64,000 nt of DNA, taken from NCBI GenBank assembly GCA_023091665.1, contig JALJCQ010000016.1, positions 682,001 through 746,000 of the forward strand, written 5' to 3'. Source of the DNA: Pythium myriotylum (taxonomy: Eukaryota; Oomycota; Peronosporomycetes; Pythiales; Pythiaceae). The notes under the pieces are model-generated. The model was given only the letters and a program-made list of their open reading frames with translations, ran no database searches and was not told the origin of the DNA. The translations under genes and the position numbers were made by a program. Below are positions 10,222-21,751 of this stretch, piece after piece; position 1 is the first letter of the stretch; the number at the start of each line of letters is the position of its first letter.

Positions 10222-13200
10222 TTACTTTTTCTTCTTAGCTGCAGCCTTGAGGGACTTTGCACGTTCTTCTACTCGTCGTTCCATCTCAGCCTTCGCTGCG
10301 GCTCTTGCTTCTTCCAGAGCAGATTTCCCCGATTTAACTACCTTGTCCGGTGTAGTTTTCGGAGTAGGCTGCTGGATCTTCCGTTTCTTATACTCACTGG
10401 TTGCGACAGTTGACACTCGATGCCCACGAGGTGCACTATGATGGTCTTGGTGTTGGACGACCTCCATGTCCACATCCGTCTGAGATAGCTTACGTTTGTT
10501 ATCGGTAGTCTGAATTTGGAATCGAAGCGGACTTACTTCACCAGCAGCTGCTTCAATCGCTGCTCGAGCCGACAAAGCAGCAGCGTTAGCTGCAGCACGT
10601 GCGGCTTCCTCTGCTTGTTGGCGTCTGTAGATCTCTTCACGAGTTTGGAGTTCTAATGCCGCTTTCTGAGCTTCAAGATGGGCTGCTTGGCGGCGCACTT
10701 CATCCAAACTCTGAGCCAACAACCTTGACTCTTCCTGCTTGCGTGCTTCTTCGCTGGTGGCCTTGAGTTGAAGATGATGGCGCTCAAGTTCTAACTCCGC
10801 TGCCCGAAGTCGCATCTCTTCCAGCTCTCTCTTCATCTTTTCAGATTCATGTCGCCGAGCTTCCTCTTCACGAAGAGCTTTCTCGCGAGCTTGCGCCTCA
10901 TACTCAGCTTTTTGCCGTTCCGCTTCCCGTGTACGGTCCCGCATCTCTTCAACTTCGCGACGCAGTTTTTCAGCCCGTTCGGCCTCTTCACGCAACTGTT
11001 CTTGAAGTTTCTTTGACTCGAGCTCGCGCTCCCCCAGAGATGTTTGGACGTATGTCTTCAGCTCTACTCCCAGATTTCGGAATGAGTCCACGTTGGGTCC
11101 ACAGCCTCCAGTGTTCTCTTACCGTTGATTTGCTCTTCCTTCTTCTTCGCCAAGAGACTCTCCTGCTCCCGCATCAACCGCTCTTTCTCTGCTTGAGTGA
11201 GTGCCTCTTCCTTCTCCGCCGCAAGACTAGAACACCGGTAAGCAAAACAGGTCGGTTCCGCTAATCGACCCAGAAGACAAGTACATCTTACCGATTCAGC
11301 AACTTCTGATTCTCAAGCTCTGGTTTCAAATCGGCTTTGAGTTGATCGAACAGACCTGTCGCTGTGAAGTTTGTGCTTGTCGATTCCAGACTTAAGAACT
11401 CGGATATCATCTCTTTCAGCGTCGTCACAAAAACGGATTCAATCTTGGCATCTGTTGTTGGGAACTCCACAGACTTCAATTCCCGGTGAAACTCGTCAAC
11501 AATTTCAGCCCTCAGATCCTCGTATTGTTGTTGCTCTTGGCGCTCTGACACGTCCTGCTGAAGGTCTTTATTACGGCGCAAGTACTCATACGCGTACTGG
11601 GTTTCAACGAGCAAGTTAGAGCCCTTTAATCGGCTTCAGAAATCCAGTATCACTTACCACGTCGCCCAACTTCTCGAGCTCCATACTCTTCGCCGCAACG
11701 TCTGTCTTGAGCACTGTCCATCCCTGCAGCTGTTTTGCGACTATGATCTTGACAGACTGGACCGCGTCGTCAATCGATCTCTTGATACTGTCCTCAGGAA
11801 GAGGAAGCTTCCCGTCTAGCTTGAGAGCAACTTCCTTCCCTAACTCTTCCTTTGCCGCAAATCCCACTTCGCTCAAAATCTGCCGGATTTCCAAGTAATA
11901 GCGCCGGTTTAGCTCTTCAGCAAGGTGTGCCTTGTGGAGATCAACGTCTTCCAGGAAGTTTGCTGTCAAAAAAGGGTTCTCGTCCATATATCCGTTCAGT
12001 TCCTTAATGAGGTCTCGATATTGCTCTTCTAGACCGGCTTGTAACGTAGTGACTGTGATAGGTGAACGTTCTGAGAAGATCTTATCTAAAGTTTCATGCA
12101 TGTCTCTCGTCATTCTCGTTTTGCCGTTGCGAACGTGTTCGTTGATCACGGTGCCAGCCCTCTGTATGGCCTTTTCATTGAGAACTTCCAACTTGTCAAA
12201 CAGAACTGTGGCGTGCTCACGGACTCGCTTGATCTCTGCGTCTAAGCCCTTCTTGCCTTGAGCACCAATGGGAAGGACCTCAAGGCGGGTGATTTCCATT
12301 CCAAGAAAATCGGCGCATCGACGTCGCAATAAGTCGTTTCTCATCGGAATGGCTTCATTCTCAATAATCGCGCACTCTTCCTTCAGGTTCTTGAGAATCA
12401 TATCTACCTCCATCGACACTTTCTCGGTAATCTTCTCATTGTTCAGCTGCAAGATGAGTCGAATTTCCTTCTCAGCGAAGTCTTGTAGTGCTTCACGCAT
12501 TTCTTTCTGCACAGATGCTGGTGTTCCTTTCATAGTATCAACTGCCTCAGCCACAAGATACTCGATGTCTCTCCGCAAGCTTGCCTCGAGCTCCGCTGTC
12601 GAAACCAGCTCCTCAATGCAGGCTGCCTCACAATACGCAGCAATACTCCTTTCACACTCTTCCTTCGCTGCCTTCGCCTCTGCTCGGACCAAAGACGAGT
12701 AGATGGATTCTGGCATAATAACTTGATCGCTGTTCAACGTTTCCACGAGTGGTGGCATCATTTGCGCCAAAAGGCGAGCCGTCAATGGCTTACCACCAAA
12801 TCGCATAGGATGTTGAAGTTGGCTGGATAAACTCATGCGCAAGTCGCGCAACTTCTCCTGAAATGCTGGCTGTAGTTGCTCGAATCGAATTTTATCCTTC
12901 AGGTTCGCCGTATTGGCTACTGGCGCAGGAAATAGCCATACAGAAATCGATTCAAAAGCCTCTAATAGGTTGACACGGGCGAGATTCCGCACGTTGACTT
13001 CTTCACTGCGCCCCTTTTCTTTTGTGAAGAGGTCCTTGAAGACTTCATCAGGACTCGAATCCACGAAGCTCCAGTCTCGAAAGACTCTTTGTCATGGAAA
13101 TCCGGGATTAGTCCAACATCGTCGCACGTCAACCAAAGGACGCGAAAGACTTACATGTGGAGGTGCCCAAACACCTTCGAGTTATCCCCATCAGCGAGCT

Positions 13201-13907
13201 CGATCCCTTGTGCTGCACGCGCCAGGACAGCTAGCAGATTCAGGATTCGATCTGCCTGCAGGCTGTCCTTCCAGTTGAATAGCACGGCTTTTGAAGAAAG
13301 CAAGACCGGCGACACGAGTCGCGAATCATCTGTAGCAACGCAACATCCACCGTCAGCAATGCACGTACGGTCAAGCGCTGGCATAAGGCATAACGTACAT
13401 GAAATGTCGCGATCGCCCTGCCCTTCTGCATCCACAAAACCGATGTGCAGTGCCTGTTTCTCATTGTCTGCTGACGAAATCGCGGGGCATCCATTCAGTG
13501 CGCTGAACTTCGGCAGGGGCACAAAATGGCCCGAGAGATCCACGCCTTGTGTACACGGTTCGCGCAGATTTGAGATCTTGAAAAGATCCTGCTGGTCCGC
13601 CAGTAGGTTCATGAGAAACGACTTGCCCTGGCGCGCAGCCCCAAAGATCGAGATGAGGTTGATGGGTTGCTCTCCAAGCGGCTGCAGCACTTGCGTCGCT
13701 GCTTCAGGGTGGACGAACATCTTGTCAGCACCATGGTGCTCGTCGTCTTCGTCCTCGTGCTTGGACGCGCCGCCCATGCCGAGCCATTTCACTGCCTACA
13801 GACACCATAGAGGTCAGCTCGCCGCCACCGTTCGCTTCGCTTTTCGTCCAGAGCGGCGTGCGCACCCGCGGCTTGGAGCCGAAGAGCATGCTCTTGAGGT
13901 TGTCCAT
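10222..13907 (-). CDS. Guanylate-binding protein (GBP)-like large GTPase with long coiled coil, 7 exons
   Basis: Exons (minus): 13866-13907, 13399-13795, 13155-13329, 11658-13086, 11292-11596, 11123-11226, 10222-11063. All six introns are 59-70 nt, GT-AG. Coding length 3294 nt, 1097 residues. The N-terminal GTPase has the P-loop GAARQGKS (about residues 66-73), a switch/G3 motif VDAEGQGDRD and the GBP-type RNLLAVLARAAQG-like helix followed by LHIVFRDWSF. A long helical middle domain follows, then from about residue 780 an almost continuous Glu/Lys/Arg-rich coiled coil (EEMRDRTREAERQKAEYE), ending in a basic Lys-rich tail. GBPs and atlastin-like dynamins bind GTP and oligomerise on membranes. 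The role in oomycetes is not known. The domain architecture is clear; splice positions are by eye but restore frame at each join. Confidence 0.9.
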
Positions 13908-14224
13908 GCTGCGTGCGCCTCGCCCTGTGCGTCTCGAGGCGGCGGCGGCGCGGCGCTGGTCTCGGCCCGCTCGTTTCCCTTGGTTTCCCTTGGTGTCGGG
14001 CGTGGGTGGATCGAAGGATGAGGAAAGTGGGTTTGAACCCTTCGCACCGGTTTTGACACTTTTAGTTTGCAGGATTTCGTCCAATCAACCCGAAGAGTTA
14101 AGAACATATCTAACCTAACTGCCAGTCCTCTCAAGAAATTGTTGGTTGAAATTTATGTTCTTTTCAGCCAATTGCAATAGCTCAAAGCTCGCGCCATGGG
14201 GCGAGCAATGAGAATGGAGTGGGT
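13908..14224. other. Shared divergent promoter region (GTPase / GCFC gene)
   Basis: 317 bp between the ATGs of two divergent genes. No gene is present. A GC-rich half next to the GTPase start changes to an AT-rich half next to the GCFC gene. Confidence 0.6.
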
Positions 14225-16507
14225 ATGTTCCGCAGCAAGAAGAAGAAGATCGATGGTGCCCTGCGCAAGCGCAAGGAATTGAGCGATGAGGCGGCGGACG
14301 ACGACGAAGAGCAGAAGTTCGCAAAGGCGGAGGCCATGGACGTGGACGACGGTGACGAGAGCAGCGTGCAAGACGGCAACAGAGCTCCGGACGAGGCGGG
14401 GGGCGATGGCGGAGACGAAGACGCCGTGTTGGCACGAATGCGCAGCCGCGCGCAGAGAAGCAAGGCAAAGGCCAGTGGAGCCATGGCATTTAGCTCCAGA
14501 GCGAAGAAGATTTCTCGTGTTTTGAGTGACGATAACGACGAGACCAGACTAGCGTCGGCAGGTGGTGGCTTGAGTTTTGACGAAGACCTCGGGTCGCAAG
14601 ACACGAGCAAGCGAAAGAAGCTGCGAATTCGCCCTAATCTTCGTGACTTTAATTCAACTCAAGGCGAGGACATTGTCGCAGAGGACGCGCCGAGTAGATA
14701 TTCTCGGGACGCACTTGAGTCACTAATACGCGAACAGAAGGTTCTACTGCGACGACCATCGGTCGCTGTCGAAGAAGGCTTGATGGACCTCACCGATGAC
14801 GCTACTACCCGCGAGATGAGCACGGCCGTCGATGAAGAATCAAAAGGAGATCCTGTAGACGAGGAATTTATTCCTCTCAACTCCCAGATAATGCAGGAGA
14901 AGAGGCACAAGAAGCGAGTTACGTTCGGTGTTCACAACGAAGAGTTTTATCCACCGAAGACTGCTGAAGTTGAAGAACCAGTGCCAGAAAGTGACGATGA
15001 GACTGAGGAGCAAGACGTTCAGAGCAAGCAGTGGGAAGAAGAACTGATGCGAAGAGGCGGCGGACGCTATTCGTCACAACAGCAAAGACAAGCGCCTCGT
15101 TCTGATCGAAGAGTTGAGTATCCAACACGGAAAGCCGTGCCATGCTCATCGTTGAGTGAAGTCATGCGACTCATCCAACGAAAACTGGTGGCTGGCTCCA
15201 CTGAGACAGAACGAGTCACTCGCGAGCTGACACGACTTGAAGCCGAGATGGAGCTCATCCAGAAAAAGCAAGCAGAGCAACACAATGCTCTTGTTGTGTC
15301 CAGTGCAGAGTTCGAGTATTTCCAAGTTCTAGAAGATTATGTCAAAGGATTGAGCTTCTGCTTGCGGGAGAAGATACCGATTATTGAAGCTGAAGAAGCA
15401 AAGCGAAGGTTGAAGTGGTCAGATTTCACGGCAAAAATACAAGAAATGAGGTCCAAAGATATCCGAGATGAGATTCTGCTAAGCATTCGGTCTGGCAAAG
15501 TAAGCGAACGCCAATTCGTCAATCTTCCGGCCCCTCTCGGCGATTCCAGTATCGCCACTGTGGAAGATAACGATGGATCCAGGTTAAAAAGGTTTCACAT
15601 TCGTTATGAATCCCCGTCCAGTCCGGCAGACGCTTATGACGAGTTGGACGTCTTTTCAGATGCTGTGGACGATATTAACTCCCTAAAACGAGTGTACAAC
15701 CGGTTTCGGGAGTGGAAGAACAAGTTCCCTGACATCTACAAGAATGCCTACGCGGATCTTGCCCTCGTCAAACTGTACGCGCCTTACATTCGGGCCGAGC
15801 TGATCAACTGGGACCCTCTAGCGACAGCTAGCTCTACTTCCACAACTATAAAACGACTGCATGGAGTCTCCTCTATGGATTGGTTCGAAGTCCTACGTCA
15901 ACATCAACCCCGTCAACGTGAGTGTGAACTCGAAGAACCTGTTAGCTCCCTCTTGCGGGAGGTTGTGATTTCACGGGTTGCTGACGCTACGAGTAGTCGC
16001 TTCGATGCTTTCTCCTCTGTTCACACACAAAGCGTGATCGACCTGATCGAAGATTTGAGCCAGATAGGGGCTCTCAAGTATGTTGATCATGGGGTGGAGG
16101 ATATCGTCTCGAACTTGATGTCAGCTTTCACTAATGCGGCCAAACAACTGCCGCTTCTTGCACTAGGAGACCAAGATGAACCCAACGATCGCGTTCGCTT
16201 TTTTGCGCAATATCTTCTTGCAGAATTCAACATGCTTCTCGAGAACACGCTTACATTGTTCGTTGCATTGCCCAACGGAGCACTCCACGAGCGAGGATTC
16301 AATGGTGTGATGCAGCTTCTCCACCAGCTTCTCGCGTACGTAAACCATTGCAAACATCTGAACAAGACTTCCTCGTTCGCTCAAGTCCAGCGCATACTCC
16401 AGCAGCTATCGTCTTCGTCGTTCATGCAGGGCCTTCTGAGTCGTTCGACGCGAGAGCAGTTCGAGTTCCAGCGCATCCTGCAGCTACTGACCACGTCTGT
16501 GACGTGA
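14225..16507 (+). CDS. GCFC-domain (PAXBP1/GCF-type) nuclear splicing factor
   Basis: Intronless, 760 residues from the ATG at 14225 (MFRSKKKKIDGALRKRKEL). The N-terminal about 150 residues are acidic/basic disorder with Lys-Arg clusters (FRSKKKK, SKRKKLRIRPNLRDF). Coiled coil occurs around residues 320-380 (ERVTRELTRLEAEMELIQKK). The conserved GCFC-type region includes FDAVDDINSLKRVYNRF-like sequence, FPDIYKNAYADLALVKLYAPYIRAEL and LINWDPL, followed by a helical C-terminal part. PAXBP1/GCFC proteins act in the nucleus in pre-mRNA splicing (Ntr2/lariat-spliceosome disassembly partners). Assignment rests on the IYKNAYADL...APYIRAELINWDPL block, a family hallmark. Divergent from the large GTPase gene. 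Confidence 0.85.
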   Translation: MFRSKKKKIDGALRKRKELSDEAADDDEEQKFAKAEAMDVDDGDESSVQDGNRAPDEAGGDGGDEDAVLARMRSRAQRSKAKASGAMAFSSRAKKISRVLSDDNDETRLASAGGGLSFDEDLGSQDTSKRKKLRIRPNLRDFNSTQGEDIVAEDAPSRYSRDALESLIREQKVLLRRPSVAVEEGLMDLTDDATTREMSTAVDEESKGDPVDEEFIPLNSQIMQEKRHKKRVTFGVHNEEFYPPKTAEVEEPVPESDDETEEQDVQSKQWEEELMRRGGGRYSSQQQRQAPRSDRRVEYPTRKAVPCSSLSEVMRLIQRKLVAGSTETERVTRELTRLEAEMELIQKKQAEQHNALVVSSAEFEYFQVLEDYVKGLSFCLREKIPIIEAEEAKRRLKWSDFTAKIQEMRSKDIRDEILLSIRSGKVSERQFVNLPAPLGDSSIATVEDNDGSRLKRFHIRYESPSSPADAYDELDVFSDAVDDINSLKRVYNRFREWKNKFPDIYKNAYADLALVKLYAPYIRAELINWDPLATASSTSTTIKRLHGVSSMDWFEVLRQHQPRQRECELEEPVSSLLREVVISRVADATSSRFDAFSSVHTQSVIDLIEDLSQIGALKYVDHGVEDIVSNLMSAFTNAAKQLPLLALGDQDEPNDRVRFFAQYLLAEFNMLLENTLTLFVALPNGALHERGFNGVMQLLHQLLAYVNHCKHLNKTSSFAQVQRILQQLSSSSFMQGLLSRSTREQFEFQRILQLLTTSVT

Positions 16508-16629
16508 GGAGAACTGAGAACTGATACATGCTTTCAGAAGATGATAATCTACACAATACAATACAAACGGTTCGAACCACAACTCATAGAATTTGCTGAC
16601 CTCCGAGAGTTCGACGGCCAACATTCGAC

Positions 16630-19482
16630 ATGGGTGCTCAATCAAGCACGCTTCAGACGGACGGCGCCGCCGCTAGCGACAGCGGGAGCGCTGTCTCGCA
16701 GGAAGAAGGCCTCCCACTCGATGCGCCCGCTCAGGAGCAGCGCGTGGAGCCCCCCAACGTCGCTGAGAGCGCCCCTCGTGCTGCACCAACGCCATCGGTT
16801 ACCGATCGCACGGTGGTGGGTGCGCTAGCACCTCCGTCCGATCTCTCGGTGCTTACGGAACCTGCAGCATCGGCGCAAGCACAGTCGTCTGTTGCGAAGA
16901 GAACCACTGGTACTGCAGCAACAGTTCCAGCGGGCTCTACTAGACCTCCCGCAGCTCCTCGAGGTCCCGCGCCGATCGCCGACCGGGTTGTGGAGATCAA
17001 AGGAACTGTCAAGCACGCATTTCCCCTGGAGAGACTGCTCCAGGGGAATGCACTAGGTGATGGTCGGGAGTTGGCGAGTGAATTCTCGATTGGTGCTGGT
17101 CCATGCAGTCGCGATGCGGATCGAGTTGTTGGGTGGGAGGTGCAGGAAGAAGATTCGTTCCAGACGTGTTACGTGTTCTTTTACGATAGATGGGCTGATG
17201 CAGTCAATCTCTTTCAGCGCCACGTAAGTTTTTTACTGTTCATTTGAGGATCGGTATGTGTTAGTTCACGGTGGGGTGATCAGTACAAGGTTCACATTCG
17301 CGGACCTGGACTCGTTGCAATTGACCACTGGGACATCGGTCACGACACTGAAGATGTTAAGCGGTGCTATGTGATTGCTGAGGCTTTGCTGCTAAAACGA
17401 ACGGCTGAGCGCTCGCCACGCTTGTTACCAAAACCACAGGGAGTGACGATTGAGATCGCATTTGAAGAACCCCGAAGCATACCCGACTCAGACCAGCTCA
17501 AATATCAACCCATGCGAACAATTCATTCTCGTGATTTGTTTCAAGAGAATGCAGAGATCAAGATTTCGAGTGTGGAGAAAACACCAAGCTCTGTCCACAA
17601 TCAACCAAACCCGAGAGGGAAGCGAACGCTGCGTGTGACGGACACGAGCTCCGAGCGTAGCGCGAAGAGCCCAGTAGGTTCGGCGTACATGTATACACCG
17701 CTTTCACAACTCAATCCCGGTTACGCGAACGTGTATGGTGTCGTGGTCAACCTGAGTTTGCCCAAGCCGTCTAACGGTCGCGACTTTTATGTGCGTTGAT
17801 GCATACTGATCGATTGTTGCTTGGCTGAAAGTGGATAGTGTTGTAGATGTCACTCCATTTGGTTGACGAAAGTACCCCAAAGCGAGAAGATGCTCTCCAA
17901 GTGATGGTTTTTCTTCCTAGCGTTGAGCAAATGCCTCGAGTACTGGTGAGTGCGATCGCTTCTACGCATTCGATTTCCCAACGCAAGATCAAGTTAATTC
18001 ACCCACGTCATATTACAGCGTGTGGGTGACGTTGTGCGATTCCACAAGATCCGCATCAATCGATACGAGGATAAGCTACAAGGAGTGTGCAAGTGAGTAG
18101 TTGCCACGACCTTGCTACCGAAGCCCCACTCTCACATATTAGATGTTGTGCAAAGCTCCCGTGCAACTCGTTACTTGGTAATGCGGCGAAGAACATCTGG
18201 ATCTGAGCCTATAGAACAGCTAACGAATAGCGCATCGTGGACCTTTGACAAGTACGATGAAGAGCGATTCAGCCAACTTGCGTACGTGGTAGGGAGTGAG
18301 CAGATGGTGCGCCAGCGTCACTAACTTTTAACTCAGCGTCTGGTCAGAGCGAACACTGCGTGATGATACCAGTCTACCCCCCGGATGCCCCCAAGCCCCT
18401 CGCCTACTCGGAGATATGCAATTTGCCGAGTCATTTGCAGACGTCGTTGTCCGTGTTGTCCACGTCCAGGAACCGTACGGAGATTTCACCGCTGCACGTC
18501 TGATTGTGTGGGATGGTTCCGGCGATGCGTCTTCGTGCCAAGATTTATACACGAAGCTCCAGCGCGAGCAAAAACGTCGTCCAGGTGCTGTGCCATTTAT
18601 TCCTACGGACGGCCTCCTAATGGAAGTTATCATGGATTCGTGTTGGGTCATTTTGGAGTGTATGGGATTCTTGCCAAACCTCACTGCCCAATGGTGTCGA
18701 TTCCGTAATCTCGCCGTGTCTTCCGAGCAGGGTGAACCCCCGACCGTCAAGCACTGGTTCGAACTCCATTTTCGCGAAGTCTCATCGTTGATACTCATCC
18801 CCGAATTTGATCCCGACGTCAGTGCACGATTGAGAAACTCAAGGGAAGGTGCAGAGCCAGAGAGGGGAAAGCCGACAATACGGAAGAATTCTGGTACGAA
18901 CAAAATGGCGGTAGTCCGCACAATACAACATCAGGCGGAGGGTACGATCCAGAAAGTCGACACATACTTGCCACCATTTATCAAGGAGAGGGTTCCTGTG
19001 ACACCCTTGAAGACCGTGCTGGATAGTACAAGAATACCTCGCAAATACCACTGCTGCGCGCGAGTCCTCAACGTGTGGCCCACTGATATTGAACACCTTG
19101 CCAAGCGGAGATCCCCGGGTGATGATGTCTTCATTTACTCCTTCGTTATTCGAATGGAGGACTCGACGGGGGAAATCGACGTAATCGTTCACGGCGATGA
19201 CGCGGTGAGAGTGCATTGCTTAGCTGGCGCGACAGTGTTTCCTGCTAACGGTGCTGTCATAACTTACAGGAAAAATTTCTCCACGGTGTTCCTCCATGTG
19301 ATCTCACAAAGTGCACGAGCTCTAGGAGTATACTCCACAAACGAGTGACAGCACTTCTCACTCTCGAAACTCCACTTCATTTTTGTGTGAAGGCATACAC
19401 GCCAAAGATCATACGAAGCGATGGTACCACGGACGATCGTGTCCGTTTTCGGCTTTTTGACACAGTGCTGAAGGTCACCTAA
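16630..19482 (+). CDS. POT1: Protection of telomeres protein 1 (POT1-like), 7 exons
   Basis: Exons 16630-17223, 17284-17790, 17847-17945, 18019-18092, 18156-18281, 18337-19204, 19270-19482; introns 55-73 nt; 2481 nt, 826 residues. The first telomeric OB fold begins near residue 333 with YMYTPLSQL...YANVYGVVVNLSLPK and continues DFYMSLHLVDES...LRVGDVVRFHKIRINRYEDKLQG, the signature of the POT1 Telo_bind domain. The next exons give SQLAVWSERTLRDD, then a second OB-type domain (FTAARLIVWDGSGDAS), and a C-terminal part with KYHCCARVLNVWP and FLHGVPPCDLTKC. POT1 binds the single-stranded telomere overhang in the nucleus. Unusual is the about 330-residue N-terminal extension, whose residues 115-235 look like another OB-like fold. 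The third and last introns are required: without them the frame is lost before the conserved parts. Confidence 0.9.
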
Positions 19483-19804
19483 TCGAGCACTTGGGTACCA
19501 CCAAAACGAGGTGCAGTTTCGTTACATTTTGCCGTGATGATGGGGGAGTGATACGCGGCGAACCGAATCACCCCAGAAATAGGAGGCCCAGTAGGTGATA
19601 TGCGATTTGTGGGCCCAATCGTTTTTTTTTTTTTTTGCGAGTATCACTACACTCAGTACAATCGCCATGGAGATTTCATTTTGCTGCTTGATCTCATATC
19701 TTCGAGAAACCCAATAAATGTGCTTTTGCTCGAAGCTCTGTTGGTAATAATTCTTATCACGCGACTATTGACCAAAGAAATCGATCAACTTCTCATACTG
19801 AACT
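19483..19804. other. Intergenic region between POT1 and MFS transporter 2
   Basis: Convergent 3' ends. Contains a run of 15 T at 19622-19636 and otherwise AT-richer sequence. No gene seen. Confidence 0.6.
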
Positions 19805-21179
19805 TTAGGCAGCCTGGCTCACTTCCTGGTACGAGTGGCTAGGAGACACAGCGCTGTACGTCGGTGTGAGCGGCTGGAGGGGCAGCAACTCGTCGATCTC
19901 GATCTCCTTGACCTTGCTCTCGTAGACCTTAGCCGAGTGCGAAAAGATCGCCGCGATTACAAATGCCAAAGGAACAACTCCGAAAAGCGCGATATTCCAC
20001 ATCGCGCGAGCACCGTACTGCTCATAAATCCATCCACCAACCAGTGTGCCGACACCACCACCAATTCCCTTCTGAACAGACGCGAGCAAACCGATCATCG
20101 TGCCCTCCGTGCCAGCGGGAGCAGACTGGTACACGTAGTTGGTGAAAGCCGCCCAGACGAGCCCGAACGTCCAGCCGTGGAGAACTTCAATAGGCAACGC
20201 GTACCATGGGTTCTGCACGATGGAGTAGGTGAAGAAGCGGATCGCGTATGCAAGAATACCCAAGTAAATGCAACGCGCCGTGCCTACTCGCTTGATGATC
20301 GAATTGGCGTGGAAAAAGAGTGGAAGCTCCGAAACCGTCTCGATGAAAATGACGATACCGACGAAGTTCGTGTTGTTGTTCACGAGGTTGAAGTAGAACA
20401 GGAAAAGGAAGCTATCGATAAGCTGGCCGAGGATACCCACGACGATCACGAGAACGAAGAGCAAGAGCACGTCGTGCTGCTTGAAGATGGCCTTGATACT
20501 CTGCTTGAAGTCAATGTCCACATGGCTGCGCTCGTACGACGGGATGCGGGTTACGAGAAGGAAGAGCGAGATGCTCGAGAGTGCGACTACCAAGTTGAAG
20601 CACCAGGCAATGCCCACAGCTGCTGCGATCACACCGGACATGTAACCGCCAATGCCATAGCCGATCGCACCATAAAGGCGCTGCTTTCCGTAGTCTCCGC
20701 CGATACGGTCGAGCATCTGCATGGTGACTTGGTCGAGCAGTGAGAACGTTGGCTGGGTCTGGAAGTTGGCGAGGAAGAAGATGATGCACATAACGTAGAA
20801 CGAATGGATGTACTGCATCGTGAACATGAAGAACGCCGCCGTGATGAGGGTGCCGATATGGATGAGTTTCTGGCTGCGCAAGATATCAGCGGCCGCGCCC
20901 CACAACGGTGGGCTCACAATCGCACAAATGCCTGGCAGCGCAAGCAGAATGCCGATCTGGAACTTGTCGAATCCGGCGGTCGTGTCGAAGTAGATCTACG
21001 AGGCCACAGTACTCGTCAGAGTCACTCGCTCGGACCGGACGCTACCAGCAAACAGAGCTACGCACCGGTAGAAAGGTTACAGTGGAGAACGCCATGTAGT
21101 GGACAAAGTAGAGCAGCTTGAGCGGTACGAGCTGCGAGGACTCGCCGCCGTCGACGATGAACTTGGCGAGCGCGAGCAT
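19805..21179 (-). CDS. MFS transporter (LacY/nucleoside:H+ symporter-like), paralogue 2
   Basis: Exons 21066-21179 and 19805-20995 with a 70-nt phase-0 intron; 434 residues. Exon 1 encodes 38 residues ending STVTFLP and is the direct counterpart of exon 1 in the transporter at 8784-10135. The body shares DQVTMQMLDRIGGDYGKQRL, GYGIGGYMSGVIAAAVGIAW and the glycine-rich GIGGGVGTLVGGWIYEQYG near helix 10-11. Twelve membrane segments. The two paralogues lie about 10 kb apart in opposite orientation, with unrelated housekeeping genes between them, which suggests an inverted duplication followed by rearrangement. Solute unknown. Confidence 0.92.
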
Positions 21180-21751
21180 GGCGACGAATGCGTGTGAACG
21201 GCCGAGCGCGAATCCGCGAGTGAGAGCGAGCGGCGTCGGAGGCAGCGGGCCGTGGAGAGCGTAGCAGCTGGGCGGCAGGTCGCGTAATGCGCCGCGTTTA
21301 CTCCGGAGCTGATGACTCCGTGCCCCTTGGCGGATGGGTTCACCCAGTCAGTTGCGGAGCTGCTCGCCAGCGCATCGCCTCCGTCCTTCAACCACACATT
21401 TTCTTTGACATGCTAAAAGCACATCAATCCAGTAAAACGCGACATGTCACTCAAAAGAGGTGAGAAATTGACTGTCGCTCACTATAGACACTATTTTTAT
21501 CAGTGGGGGTAGGGTTGACGAGTCGAATTTTGGCGAAGCGACATGGTCGTTGATAATCTAGAGGAGATGGGTCGCAAGTGTTTACTGGTGGAAGCAAGTT
21601 CAAGGGCAAGTTACTCCTCTCTCAAATCAGTACATTATCCATGCCTCGGATAAGACATCGCAACTCGAAGCACCTGGGCATTCCTCGTCGAGGATGAGGC
21701 TCCGGCGACGAGTGACGACCCAGTGCCACTCGTGAGCGAAACGGAAACGCG
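21180..21751. other. Divergent promoter region (MFS 2 / small conserved gene)
   Basis: About 570 bp between divergent starts. Open frames here lack family features. The half next to the transporter is GC-rich, the middle is AT-rich. Confidence 0.5.

Noticed and set aside
18093..18142. Shorter POT1 intron ending at tattag (18142)
   Set aside because: Would continue in a frame with KCCAKLPC and an early stop; the acceptor at 18155 gives the conserved continuation.
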